Notes: generated by a model from the sequence alone, not told the origin. Shown: positions 9,104 to 19,523, counted from the first letter of the stretch. The stretch is DNA of 64,000 nucleotides from Lysobacteraceae bacterium NML03-0222 (GCA_002798195.1 NWQM01000001.1:434001-498000); one strand, 5' to 3'. Program-made: numbers and translations.

Positions 9104-9443
9104 TCAGTACGTAACGACTCCATCGCTGCTCAGATCAGGGTCTCTGTCCAGACTTGGCGCTGGACTCGAAGATTTAATATGGTTAACCAAATGGTTTGTT
9201 ACTTCAATCCCCGCTAAGCAACTTTGATAGAAGATTTCTGCTTGGGGGTCAAGAACGTAACTAGCCTCTTGTGCGGTCAAGTTCAGTTTTGAATTTTTAG
9301 CCTTTAGCTCTGCGATGCCATCGTAAGCAAGATTGAATCGCTTTAGCCTCATGCATTGCCCTGCCTTGCGCATATTCATTGGCGTTTGGGGCATGTATGT
9401 ATGTGGCATCGCTGGCTGCTATCGCATGTCCGAGCTCATGTAA
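9104..9443 (-). pseudogene. Broken HELGH-type metallopeptidase, truncated by an IS end and frameshifted
   Basis: Reading leftwards from 9443, one frame gives LHELGHAIAASDATYIHA and AMHEAKAIQ: a HExxH zinc motif plus a downstream glutamate as in zincins. The same reading continues meaningfully only in another frame (FNLAYDGIAELKAKNSKLNL...), which stays open to a stop at 9104. The shift lies around 9335-9360. Upstream of HELGH the sequence is the end of an IS3 element, so the N-terminal part of the gene is missing. The layout (HExxH, Glu helix, short C-terminus) fits a C-terminal enzymatic or toxin domain, but the family is not certain. Confidence 0.6.
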
Positions 9444-9769
9444 TGTGGACCCCTTCGTAGCCTTCCCCGTCAAGTAGACAGTTGTAAAGGAGAATTTGCC
9501 CGTTCGCATTGTTGTCGAAAGGCGCTCGGTGGCAGGTTGCCAAGCCAATCATGCGGGCGATCTCCGTTGTAGCTTTGCAGCCAAAGGTCGGTGATGTCAC
9601 GCACCTGCTCAAGATCTTCGAAACAGGTGCGTGTCTAGCACTTCAGTGCGATAGGTTTTGTTGAATCGTTCAATGAATGTAAGCGTTCTGGTTCAGCTTG
9701 CTGGGCTGGATATAGCGCAGGGATATGCTGTTGAACTTGACCCACTGGATGCTTGCGGCACCACTCCAT
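9444..9769 (-). mobile_element. Decayed 3' remnant of an IS3-family insertion sequence (transposase OrfB C-terminus)
   Basis: On the minus strand, in pieces joined across frameshifts, this reads EWCRKHP, then SLRYIQPSKLNQNAYI, ERFNKTYRTEVLD, then EDLEQVRDITDLWLQ, YNGDRPHDWLGNLPP and a final QLST stop at 9470. These are the consecutive conserved blocks of the C-terminal third of IS3-family (IS407-like) integrase/transposases, including the final glutamate of the DDE triad in NAYIERFN. The frame is broken at least twice, an in-frame stop interrupts one piece, and the N-terminal two-thirds and left end are gone. The right end is placed near 9444 (TGTGGACCCC when read on the plus strand); the exact terminus is uncertain. 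Confidence 0.8.
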
Positions 9770-9884
9770 CAAGCTTTATACGGTTTTGTATATGTGCCTG
9801 AAAGTAGCATGGGTCTTGTGGGTACTAGGCAAAGGCCCTGAGCAAGCTCTAAACTGCCGCGCTTCACTTGCAGGAGTCCATGCA

Positions 9885-10775
<891 letters not shown>

Positions 10776-10799
10776 CCCCAAACATCAAAGGAGCCAAGC

Positions 10800-12158
10800 A
10801 TGGCACGCAAATACTTTGGCACCGATGGCATCCGTGGTCGGGTCGGTGATGGCGTGATTTCCGCAGATTTTGTGCTGCGCCTTGGCAATGCCTATGGTCA
10901 TGCACTGCGCGAGCGCCGTGGGGATGGCTGGCGCAAGCCGAAAGTGGTGATCGGCAAGGACACCCGCATTTCCAACTATATGTTCGAGGCGGCGCTGGAG
11001 GCAGGGCTTTCCGCCGCTGGTGTGGATGTGGAGCTGATGGGGCCGATGCCCACGCCTGCGGTGGCGCATCTGACCCGTTCGCTGCGCGCTGATGGCGGCA
11101 TCGTGATTTCTGCCTCGCACAACCCGCATCATGACAATGGCATCAAATTCTTTTCTGCCGATGGTGAAAAGCTCAGTGATGCCGATGAGCTCTTGATTGA
11201 AGCGGCGCTGGAGAAACCGTTTTTCACCGTGCCCTCCGAGCAACTGGGGCGGGCGGTGCGCACCGAGGATGCCATCGGTCGCTATGTGGAAGCCTGCAAG
11301 AACTCGGTGCCGCGCGGCTTTGACCTCAACGGCCTGCATCTGGTGGTGGATGCGGCCAATGGCGCCAATTACAAGCTCGGGCCGCTGGTGCTGCGTGAAT
11401 TGGGTGCGCAGGTGGATGCCATCGGCATCTCGCCCAATGGCCTGAATATCAACGATGCTGTCGGCTCTACCCATCCCGAGGCGCTGGTCGCCGAAGTCAG
11501 GGCACGCGGCGCGGCGCTGGGTATTGCCTTTGATGGCGATGGTGACCGGGTGCTGTTTGTCGATGGCCAGGGTCAAGTGCGCGATGGCGATGACCTGCTC
11601 TGGGTGTTGGCCTCGCACTGGCAAAACACAGGCCGCCTGAAAGGCCCGGTGGTCGGCACCCTGATGAGCAATTACGGGCTGGAGCGTGCGCTGGCCGCTG
11701 CCGGGATTGGTTTTTTGCGCAGCAAGGTCGGCGACCGTCATGTACACCAGATGCTGCTGCAAAAGCAGGGCATCCTGGGGGGCGAGGCCTCCGGGCACTT
11801 GCTTTGCCTGGATCGTGCCAGTACCGGGGACGGCATCATCGCCGCGCTGCAAGTGCTGGAGGTACTGCGCGAGCGCGATATCTCGCTGGCCGATGCGCTG
11901 GCCGGGATGGAAAAACTACCACAGCAGACCCGCAATATCCGCATCGCGCCAGGCGTTGCCGTGACCGAGCTGGATTCGGTCAAGGCCGCGCTTGCCGATG
12001 CACAGCAGCGTGTCGCCGGACGCGGTCGCGCTTTCTTGCGCCCCTCCGGTACCGAGCCGGTGGTGCGGGTGACGGTGGAAGCTGACGAGGCCGCACTGAT
12101 GCAGGACACCCTCGATGCCCTGGCGGCGGCGGTGCAGGCTGCGGCTGCCGCAGCTTGA
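10800..12158 (+). CDS. glmM: Phosphoglucosamine mutase
   Basis: The 452-residue alpha-D-phosphohexomutase starts ARKYFGTDGIRG. It has the active-site serine loop ISASHNPH (phosphoserine Ser106), the metal loop AFDGDGDRV and the phosphate loop RPSGTEPVVRV. It interconverts glucosamine 6-phosphate and glucosamine 1-phosphate for peptidoglycan and LPS. AAAGGAG stands 6-8 bases before the ATG. It lies 24 bases after accD and is probably co-transcribed with it. Confidence 0.97.
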   Translation: MARKYFGTDGIRGRVGDGVISADFVLRLGNAYGHALRERRGDGWRKPKVVIGKDTRISNYMFEAALEAGLSAAGVDVELMGPMPTPAVAHLTRSLRADGGIVISASHNPHHDNGIKFFSADGEKLSDADELLIEAALEKPFFTVPSEQLGRAVRTEDAIGRYVEACKNSVPRGFDLNGLHLVVDAANGANYKLGPLVLRELGAQVDAIGISPNGLNINDAVGSTHPEALVAEVRARGAALGIAFDGDGDRVLFVDGQGQVRDGDDLLWVLASHWQNTGRLKGPVVGTLMSNYGLERALAAAGIGFLRSKVGDRHVHQMLLQKQGILGGEASGHLLCLDRASTGDGIIAALQVLEVLRERDISLADALAGMEKLPQQTRNIRIAPGVAVTELDSVKAALADAQQRVAGRGRAFLRPSGTEPVVRVTVEADEAALMQDTLDALAAAVQAAAAAA

Positions 12159-12231
12159 TTTGCCGCAATCCAAACCGGGGCGTACGGACTAGAATAGCGC
12201 GCCTGTTTTGATGTCTTTGAATACTATCGCC

Positions 12232-13182
12232 ATGAGTCATATCCCCACCCTTGATATTCGCCGTTTCAATCACCCTACCAGTGCCGAAGACCGCGCTGCA
12301 TTCGTGCAGGAGTTGGCCGCCACCTACCGTGAGTGGGGCTTTGCCGGGATTTGTGGCCATGATATCGCTGACGAGCTGGTGGATGCGGCCTATGCCGACT
12401 TTCAGGCGTTCTTTGCCCTGCCAGAAAACGTCAAGAAGCGCTATCACCTCGAAGGCAAGGGTGGGGCGCGCGGCTATACCCCGTTTGGCATTGAAACGGC
12501 CAAGGGCGCGCAGCACCATGACTTGAAGGAGTTCTGGCATATCGGCCGGGAAATCGACCGCACATCCCGGCATGCTGAGGTGATGCCCGCCAATGTCTGG
12601 CCGGAAGAAGTGCCGGGTTTTCGTGAAAACGGCTATGCCCTGTATCAGGCGCTGGACAAGCTCGGCTCGCAGGTGCTCTCGGCGTTGGCGCTCTCGCTGG
12701 ATCTGCCCGAAAACTGGTTTGCCGACAAGACCGATAGCGGCAACTCCATCCTGCGCCCGATTCACTACCCGCCCATCACCACGCCCAATATTCCCAATGT
12801 GCGTGCCGGTGCGCATGAAGACATCAATCTCATCACCCTGCTGGTTGGCGCCAGCGCGGCCGGGTTGGAAGTGCTCTCGCGCAAGGGCGAGTGGGTGCCG
12901 TACACCGCAGCGCCGGGCACCATCGTGGTGAATATCGGCGATATGCTGCAGCGCCTGACCAACCATGTGTATCCCTCGACTACCCATCGGGTGGTCAATC
13001 CGCCGGGGGACGAAGCCCGCCAGCCGCGCTATTCCACGCCGTTCTTCCTGCATCCCAATCCGGACTTCCTGATTGATGTGCTGCCGCAGTGCGTCAGCGC
13101 CGACAACCCCAATCGTTACCCTGAACCCATCACCGCGCATGGCTATCTGATGGAACGCCTGCGTGAAATCAAACTGGCCTGA
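12232..13182 (+). CDS. Isopenicillin N synthase-like 2-oxoglutarate/Fe(II)-dependent oxygenase
   Basis: The 316-residue protein has a DIOX_N-type N-terminus (IPTLDIRRF) and a double-stranded beta-helix core. Iron ligands are His195 and Asp197 (AHEDINLITLL) and His252 (STTHRV), with the 2-oxoglutarate/substrate anchor RYS at 266-268. Members oxidise small molecules; the substrate here is unknown. An ATG at 12211 is also in frame. Neither start has a clear ribosome binding site; MSHIPTLDI is chosen because the domain begins there. A TAGAAT at 12190 could be a -10 box, giving a leaderless or near-leaderless message. It lies between glmM and tpiA. Confidence 0.85.
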   Translation: MSHIPTLDIRRFNHPTSAEDRAAFVQELAATYREWGFAGICGHDIADELVDAAYADFQAFFALPENVKKRYHLEGKGGARGYTPFGIETAKGAQHHDLKEFWHIGREIDRTSRHAEVMPANVWPEEVPGFRENGYALYQALDKLGSQVLSALALSLDLPENWFADKTDSGNSILRPIHYPPITTPNIPNVRAGAHEDINLITLLVGASAAGLEVLSRKGEWVPYTAAPGTIVVNIGDMLQRLTNHVYPSTTHRVVNPPGDEARQPRYSTPFFLHPNPDFLIDVLPQCVSADNPNRYPEPITAHGYLMERLREIKLA

Positions 13183-13200
13183 ACATCAAGGAGTTGAGAG

Positions 13201-13947
13201 ATGCGCAAGAAAATCGCCGCCGGTAACTGGAAATTGAATGGCAGCCGCAGCTTTGCCCGCGAGCTTCTGGCTGCGCTGGACGCGCCCAAGGCAGAGGGCA
13301 AGGCCGAGGTGCTGGTATTCCCGCCGGCACTGTATCTGGCCGAACTTGTCGGCAAGTATCCCGGCATCGGTTTGGGTGCGCAGGATGTCAGCGTCCATGA
13401 AAAGGGTGCCTATACCGGCGAAATCTCTGCGCAAATGCTCAAAGACATCGGGGCTACCCACACCTTGGTGGGGCATTCGGAGCGCCGCCAGTATCACGGC
13501 GAAAGCAGTGCCGTGGTCGCGCAGAAATTTGCCGCGGCCAAGGCCGCCGGCATCGTGCCGGTGCTGTGCGTGGGCGAAACCCTGCAAGAGCGCGAAGCCG
13601 GGCAGACCGAACAACGTATCGCCGAGCAACTGGATGCGGTGTTTGCGCAGCTGGGTGAAAAAGCCCTGGCCGATGCCATCGTGGCCTATGAGCCGGTGTG
13701 GGCCATTGGCACCGGCAAAACCGCAACCCCGGATGAGGCGCAGGCAGTGCACGCCTTCATCCGTAGCGAAGTGGCGCGCCGGGATGCTAGTATTGCCAGC
13801 TCGCTGCCGATTCTCTATGGCGGCAGCGTCAAGGCCGACAATGCTGCCCAGCTGTTTGCACAGCCGGATGTCGATGGCGGTCTCGTGGGCGGCGCCTCAC
13901 TGGCGGCCGCCGAATTCAACGGCATCATCGCTGCGGCGAATGCCTGA
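13201..13947 (+). CDS. tpiA: Triosephosphate isomerase
   Basis: The 248-residue TIM barrel carries Asn9 and Lys11 (GNWKLNG), the electrophile His92 (GHSERR) and the catalytic Glu164 with its lid loop (YEPVWAIGTGKTA). It interconverts dihydroxyacetone phosphate and glyceraldehyde 3-phosphate in glycolysis and gluconeogenesis. AAGGAG precedes the ATG at normal distance. secG follows after 15 bases. Confidence 0.98.
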   Translation: MRKKIAAGNWKLNGSRSFARELLAALDAPKAEGKAEVLVFPPALYLAELVGKYPGIGLGAQDVSVHEKGAYTGEISAQMLKDIGATHTLVGHSERRQYHGESSAVVAQKFAAAKAAGIVPVLCVGETLQEREAGQTEQRIAEQLDAVFAQLGEKALADAIVAYEPVWAIGTGKTATPDEAQAVHAFIRSEVARRDASIASSLPILYGGSVKADNAAQLFAQPDVDGGLVGGASLAAAEFNGIIAAANA

Positions 13948-13962
13948 CGGAAGTTTAGATAC

Positions 13963-14388
13963 ATGCTGCTCTGGATTCTCAATATCATTTATGTGCTGGT
14001 CGCCATCGCGATGATCGTGATGATTCTGCTGCAACAAGGCTCGGGTGCCGCAGCAGGGGCAGGTTTTGGCGGCGGGGCTTCGGCGACCGTGTTTGGTGCG
14101 CGCGGGGCTTCCAACTTCCTGTCCAAATCCACCAAATGGCTGGCGGTCGTGTTTTTTGGCATGACCCTTGGCATGGCCTGGATGCATATGCAGGGCGCGC
14201 GCAATGCCGGACAGCAAGGCGGCGATCTGGGTGTGATGGCAAACCTGCCGCAAGAGGCAGCAGCCCCTGCGGAAAATGCAGTGCCAGCCATTCCAAGCGC
14301 GCCGGTTGCGCCTGCTGCTCAGCCGCAAGTGACGCCTGAAGCGCCAAAAGCAGAAAATTCTGCTGAAAAAAGCGCACAAGAAGGATAA
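13963..14388 (+). CDS. secG: Preprotein translocase subunit SecG
   Basis: The 141-residue protein starts with a membrane helix (LLWILNIIYVLVAIAMIVMI) and the SecG signature LLQQGSGAAAGAGFGGG. A second helix (WLAVVFFGMTLGMAWM) follows. It is an accessory subunit of the SecYEG channel in the inner membrane. The Ala/Pro-rich C-terminal tail (~85-141) is variable in the family. tpiA-secG-tRNA-Leu-nuoA is a standard order in Xanthomonadales and pseudomonads. Confidence 0.95.
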   Translation: MLLWILNIIYVLVAIAMIVMILLQQGSGAAAGAGFGGGASATVFGARGASNFLSKSTKWLAVVFFGMTLGMAWMHMQGARNAGQQGGDLGVMANLPQEAAAPAENAVPAIPSAPVAPAAQPQVTPEAPKAENSAEKSAQEG

Positions 14389-14442
14389 TTTCGGATTACA
14401 ATATCGCGCTTCCCGTAGTGCGCTTGAGTATTTCGGGAAACT

Positions 14443-14528
14443 TGCCCAGGTGGCGGAATTGGTAGACGCACTACCTTGAGGTGGTAGCGGCTTAGGTCGT
14501 AGGGGTTCGAGTCCCCTCTTGGGCACCA
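14443..14528 (+). tRNA. tRNA-Leu, anticodon GAG
   Basis: An 86-base cloverleaf: acceptor GCCCAGG pairs with CTTGGGC (one G-T pair), followed by an encoded ACCA. The anticodon stem CTACC/GGTAG encloses TTGAGGT, giving anticodon GAG (reads CUC/CUU). A long variable arm follows, as expected for class II leucine tRNAs, then the T arm around GGTTCGAGTCC. It sits between secG and the nuo operon. Confidence 0.97.
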
Positions 14529-14538
14529 CTTGTACCGT

Positions 14539-14564
14539 ATCCGGGCCTCTCTAGAGGCCCGGAT
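14539..14564 (+). terminator. Perfect 11-bp hairpin between tRNA-Leu and nuoA
   Basis: ATCCGGGCCTC and GAGGCCCGGAT pair perfectly around a TCTA loop, 11 bases after the tRNA. No T-run follows (GCACATTAGCC). It may end or process the tRNA transcript, or act in the nuo leader. Confidence 0.6.
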
Positions 14565-14615
14565 GCACATTAGCCACGCCGCGTACCTCGCGCGGCCTAG
14601 CCGACGAGACTAGCC

Positions 14616-14962
14616 GTGCTGGCACAATACTTGCCGACTCTGCTGTTTTTGATCGTTGCCACCGGGATTGGCGTTGCGCTGATCGTCATCGGCAACCTGG
14701 TCGGGCCCAAAAAGCCCAGCGCCGAGAAACTCTCTCCTTACGAGTGTGGCTTCCTGCCCTTCGAGGATGCGCGCATGCAGTTCGACGTGCGCTATTACCT
14801 GATCGCCATCCAGTTCATCGTCTTTGACCTGGAAATCATCTTCATCGTGCCGTGGACACAGGTATTCATGGAGCTGGGCGCACGCAGCCTGGTCACCATG
14901 GGCTTGTTTGTCGGCATGTTGTTCCTCGGCTTTGTTTACGTCTGGAAGAGGGGGGCGCTCGA

Positions 14963-14972
<10 letters not shown>
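14616..14972 (+). CDS. nuoA: NADH-quinone oxidoreductase subunit A
   Basis: The 118-residue membrane protein has three helices and the conserved loop KLSPYECGFLPFEDAR between helices 1 and 2. It is part of the membrane arm near the quinone site of complex I. The start is GTG at 14616; no better ATG exists. The last codons overlap nuoB by 10 bases. It is the first gene of the complete nuoA-N operon. Confidence 0.96.
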
Positions 14973-15544
<572 letters not shown>

Positions 15545-15555
15545 GCATCAAAGGC

Positions 15556-16323
15556 ATGAATTCCAATTCCGCGAACTTCGCAGATGCCCTGCGTGAGCGC
15601 TTTCCGGACTGTCATGTGCGGGTGGCCGAGCCGCGTGGTGAAATCACTCTGGACGCGCCAGCAGGGCAGTGGCTGACGGTGGCGCGCACGCTGCGCGATG
15701 TGTTTGGCTTCGAGCAGTGCATCGATATCAGCGGCATCGACTATATGGGCTATGGCAGCGACGAGTGGGATACCGATGTGTCCTCGCGCGGCTTCAGCCG
15801 GGGGGTGGAAGGCGCCAATGTCGGCCGTTTCAAGTGGGGGCAGGCGATGAGCGAGCAAGCCCCGCAGCCGCAGGCCATCGAGCGCGTCGATGCCCGCCCG
15901 CCGCAGCGTTTTGCTGCCGTGGCGCATTTGCTGTCCATCAGCCGCAACCAGCGCCTGCGCCTGCGCGAGTTCTGCGCCAATGACGATATGCCGATGGTCG
16001 ATTCGCTGACCAGCGTCTGGCCGGGCGCCAACTGGTTCGAGCGTGAAGCCTTTGACCTGTTCGGCATCATCTTCCGTGGCCACCCGGACTTGCGCCGCAT
16101 CCTCACCGATTACGGTTTTGTCGGCTATCCGTTCCGCAAGGACTTCCCGCTGATTGGCAATGTCGAAGTGCGCTACGACGCCGAGAAACAGCGCGTGGCG
16201 TACGAGCCGGTGACATCGGTGGAGCCGCGCGTGGGTGTGCCACGCGTGGTACGCGATGATGCGCGTTTTGCCACGGCCGAAGGCGAAGACAAAGACCTGA
16301 AACTGGGGAGCGCTACGCGATGA
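15556..16323 (+). CDS. nuoC: NADH-quinone oxidoreductase subunit C
   Basis: The 255-residue 30-kDa subunit has the family signature WFEREAFDLFGIIFRGHPDLRR (split here: WFEREAFDLFG then HPDLRRILTDYG). It is a structural part of the peripheral arm. nuoC is separate from nuoD, unlike the fused nuoCD of enteric bacteria. The stop overlaps nuoD by four bases. Confidence 0.96.
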   Translation: MNSNSANFADALRERFPDCHVRVAEPRGEITLDAPAGQWLTVARTLRDVFGFEQCIDISGIDYMGYGSDEWDTDVSSRGFSRGVEGANVGRFKWGQAMSEQAPQPQAIERVDARPPQRFAAVAHLLSISRNQRLRLREFCANDDMPMVDSLTSVWPGANWFEREAFDLFGIIFRGHPDLRRILTDYGFVGYPFRKDFPLIGNVEVRYDAEKQRVAYEPVTSVEPRVGVPRVVRDDARFATAEGEDKDLKLGSATR

Positions 16324-17636
16324 ATCACGTCAACTCCCATTTGCCGCCGCATGGCCTCTTGGCCAGCAATGCCGAAGAAGCCCGTCAGGAAATCCGCAAT
16401 TACACGCTGAACTTCGGTCCGCAACACCCGGCCGCGCACGGCGTATTGCGCCTGATTCTGGAAATGGACGGCGAAACCATCGTGCGCGCCGATCCGCATA
16501 TCGGCCTTCTGCATCGCGGCACGGAAAAACTGGCCGAATCCAAGCCGTTCAACCAGTCCATCGGCTATATGGACCGGCTCGACTATGTGTCGATGATGTG
16601 CAATGAGCATGCCTATGTGCGTGCCATCGAAACCCTGCTGGGCGTGGAAGCCCCTGAACGCGCGCAGTGGATTCGCACCATGTTCGACGAAATCACCCGC
16701 ATCCTGAACCATCTGATGTGGGTCGGCTCCAACGCGCTTGACTTGGGTGCGATGGCGGTGATGCTGTATGCCTTCCGCGAGCGCGAAGAACTGATGGATG
16801 CCTACGAGGCGGTCAGTGGCGCGCGCATGCATGCGGCCTATTACCGTCCCGGCGGCGTGTACCGCGACCTGCCCGCGCGCATGCCGCAGTACAAGGAATC
16901 GAAGTGGCGCAAGGGTGGCAAGCTCAAGCGTTTCAACGAAGCCCGCGAAGGCTCGCTGTTGGATTATCTGGAAGCCTTTACCCGCGACTTCCCCAAGCGC
17001 GTGGACGAGTATGAAACCCTGCTCACCGATAACCGCATCTGGAAGCAGCGTACCGTCGGCATCGGCGTGGTTTCGCCTGAGCAGGCCTATGCCTGGGGCA
17101 TGACCGGCGCCATGCTGCGCGGCTCGGGTGTGGCCTGGGATCTGCGCAAGCAGCAGCCTTATGCCAAATACGCCGAAGTCGATTTCGACATCCCGGTGGG
17201 CGTCAATGGCGACTGCTATGACCGTTATCTGGTGCGCATCGCCGAGATGCGCCAGTCCAACCGCATCATCGCCCAGTGCGTGAAGTGGCTGAAGGAAAAC
17301 CCAGGTCCGGTGATGCTGGACAACAAGAAAGTGTCGCCGCCGCGCCGTGAAGCGATGAAGGACGACATGGAAGCCCTGATTCACCACTTCAAGCTGTTCT
17401 CCGAGGGCTATTCGGTGCCTGCCGGAGAAACCTATGCGGCGGTGGAAGCGCCCAAGGGCGAGTTTGGTTGCTGGCTGGTGTCCGACGGCGCCAACAAGCC
17501 GTTCCGCTGCAAGCTGCGTGCTCCGGGCTTTGCCCATCTCTCGTCGATGGACGCCATCGTCAAGGGCCATATGCTGGCCGACGTGGTGGCGATGATCGGC
17601 ACTTATGACATCGTCTTTGGTGAGGTTGACCGATGA
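16320..17636 (+). CDS. nuoD: NADH-quinone oxidoreductase subunit D
   Basis: The 438-residue 49-kDa subunit shows FGPQHPAAHGVLRL, HIGLLHRGTEKL and the C-terminal DVVAMIGTYDIVFGEVDR. It forms the quinone-binding pocket with NuoB. Its length is normal for an unfused NuoD. It overlaps nuoC and nuoE by four bases each, so the three are probably translationally coupled. Confidence 0.97.
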   Translation: MNHVNSHLPPHGLLASNAEEARQEIRNYTLNFGPQHPAAHGVLRLILEMDGETIVRADPHIGLLHRGTEKLAESKPFNQSIGYMDRLDYVSMMCNEHAYVRAIETLLGVEAPERAQWIRTMFDEITRILNHLMWVGSNALDLGAMAVMLYAFREREELMDAYEAVSGARMHAAYYRPGGVYRDLPARMPQYKESKWRKGGKLKRFNEAREGSLLDYLEAFTRDFPKRVDEYETLLTDNRIWKQRTVGIGVVSPEQAYAWGMTGAMLRGSGVAWDLRKQQPYAKYAEVDFDIPVGVNGDCYDRYLVRIAEMRQSNRIIAQCVKWLKENPGPVMLDNKKVSPPRREAMKDDMEALIHHFKLFSEGYSVPAGETYAAVEAPKGEFGCWLVSDGANKPFRCKLRAPGFAHLSSMDAIVKGHMLADVVAMIGTYDIVFGEVDR

Positions 17637-18160
17637 AAGCCACCGGCAATTTCGAAAACGCGCGCAATGTCGATCCGATGGTGGTGCTGTCGGCCGAAAC
17701 CCGCGCGCATATCGACCACTGGCTGAGCAAGTTTCCGCCCGACCGCAAGCGCTCTGCCGTATTGCAGGGGCTGCACGCGGCGCAGGAGCAAAACGGCGGC
17801 TGGCTGTCGGATGAAATCATCGCTGCGGTCGCCAAGTACTTGGGGCTGCCGCCGGTATGGGCGTATGAAGTCGCCACCTTCTATTCGATGTTCGAGACCG
17901 AAAAGGTCGGCCGACACAATGTGGCGTTCTGCACCAATATCAGCTGCTGGTTGAATGGCGCAGAAAAGCTGGTTGAGCACGCAGAAAAGAAACTGGGCTG
18001 CAAGCTTGGTGAATCCACTGCCGATGGTCGGGTGTATCTCAAGCGCGAAGAAGAGTGCGTGGCGGCCTGCTGCGGTGCGCCGGTGGTGGTCATCAATGGT
18101 CATTACCACGAAAAACTCACCACCGAGAAGGTGGACGCGCTTCTGGACGGGTTGAAATAA
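17633..18160 (+). CDS. nuoE: NADH-quinone oxidoreductase subunit E
   Basis: The 175-residue thioredoxin-fold subunit binds the [2Fe-2S] cluster N1a through cysteines in FCTNISCWLNG and ECVAACCGAP. It works with NuoF and NuoG in the NADH dehydrogenase module. It begins MKATGNFENARN at an ATGA overlap with nuoD. Confidence 0.96.
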   Translation: MKATGNFENARNVDPMVVLSAETRAHIDHWLSKFPPDRKRSAVLQGLHAAQEQNGGWLSDEIIAAVAKYLGLPPVWAYEVATFYSMFETEKVGRHNVAFCTNISCWLNGAEKLVEHAEKKLGCKLGESTADGRVYLKREEECVAACCGAPVVVINGHYHEKLTTEKVDALLDGLK

Positions 18161-18161
18161 C

Positions 18162-19523
18162 ATGGCCGGACATTCGCATTATTCGGAAGGCTACGGCCCG
18201 GTCGGGCCTGCGCCGCAGGCGCACAATGTGGTCTATACCACGCTGCATTTCGACAAGCCCTGGTCGTATGAGAACTATCTCAAGACCGGCGGCTATGTGG
18301 CGCTGCGCAAGATTCTGGAAGAAAAAATCCCGCCGGCCGACATCATCGAGATGGTCAAGGCCTCCGGCCTGCGTGGCCGTGGCGGCGCAGGCTTCCCGAC
18401 GGGTCTTAAGTGGAGTTTCATGCCCAAGGGTGATGGCCAGAAGTACATGCTGTGCAATTCGGATGAATCCGAGCCTGGCACCTGCAAAGACCGCGACATC
18501 CTGCGCTATAACCCGCATGCGGTCGTGGAGGGCATGGCGATTGCTTGCTATGCCACCGGCTGCACTGTGGGCTATAACTATCTGCGCGGCGAGTTCCACC
18601 ACGAGCCATTCGAGCATTTCGAGTCGGCGCTGCAGGAAGCCTATGCGCATGGCTGGCTGGGCAAGAATATCCTCGGCAGCGGTGTCGATATCGATATTTA
18701 CGGCGCGCTGGGCGCCGGCGCCTATATCTGCGGCGAAGAAACCGCGTTGATGGAGTCGCTGGAAGGCAAGAAAGGCCAGCCGCGCTTCAAGCCGCCGTTC
18801 CCGGCCAATTTCGGCCTGTACGGCAAGCCGACCACCATCAACAACACCGAAACCTATGCCTCGGTGCCGGCCATCATCCGCAATGGCCCGGAATGGTTTG
18901 CAGGGCTTGGCATCCCCAACAATGGCGGGCCGAAGGTGTTTTCGGTTTCCGGCCATGTCAACAACCCCGGCAATTTCGAGATTCGCCTCGGCACCCCGTT
19001 TGCGGAACTTTTGCAAATGGCCGGCGGCGTGCGCAATGGACACAAGCTCAAGGCCGTGATTCCCGGCGGCTCGTCGATGAAGGTGTTGCCTGCCGACATC
19101 ATGATGGGCTGCACCATGGACTATGACAGCATCGGCAAGGCCGGTTCCGGTCTTGGCTCCGGCGCTGTCATCGTGATGGACGAGACCACCTGCATGGTGC
19201 GCGCCTGCCAGCGCATTTCCCGCTTCTATTTCAAGGAGTCCTGCGGCCAGTGCACGCCCTGCCGTGAGGGTACCGGCTGGATGTACCGGATGCTGAGCCG
19301 CATCGCCAATCTGGAAGCCACGCTCGATGACCTGCACATGCTGCGGGCGGCGGCCGGACAGATTGAAGGCCATACCATTTGCGCCTTCGGTGAAGCTGCG
19401 GCCTGGCCGGTGCAGGGCTTCCTGCATCATTTCTGGGACGAGTTTGAATATGCCATCGTCAACAAGCGTTTCCTGGTGGACGACATCCGCGATGGCAAGG
19501 TAATCGAGAAGGTGGCTGCATGA
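18162..19523 (+). CDS. nuoF: NADH-quinone oxidoreductase subunit F (NADH- and FMN-binding)
   Basis: The 453-residue subunit has the NADH-binding glycine loop GRGGAGFPTGLKW, the FMN region GAGAYICGEETALMESLEG and the [4Fe-4S] N3 motif ESCGQCTPCREGT. It takes hydride from NADH. It starts one base after the nuoE stop and overlaps nuoG by four bases. Confidence 0.97.
   Translation: MAGHSHYSEGYGPVGPAPQAHNVVYTTLHFDKPWSYENYLKTGGYVALRKILEEKIPPADIIEMVKASGLRGRGGAGFPTGLKWSFMPKGDGQKYMLCNSDESEPGTCKDRDILRYNPHAVVEGMAIACYATGCTVGYNYLRGEFHHEPFEHFESALQEAYAHGWLGKNILGSGVDIDIYGALGAGAYICGEETALMESLEGKKGQPRFKPPFPANFGLYGKPTTINNTETYASVPAIIRNGPEWFAGLGIPNNGGPKVFSVSGHVNNPGNFEIRLGTPFAELLQMAGGVRNGHKLKAVIPGGSSMKVLPADIMMGCTMDYDSIGKAGSGLGSGAVIVMDETTCMVRACQRISRFYFKESCGQCTPCREGTGWMYRMLSRIANLEATLDDLHMLRAAAGQIEGHTICAFGEAAAWPVQGFLHHFWDEFEYAIVNKRFLVDDIRDGKVIEKVAA

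Noticed and set aside
14319..14570. Small minus-strand protein across tRNA-Leu
   Set aside because: Much of it is translated from the tRNA gene and the flanking hairpin.
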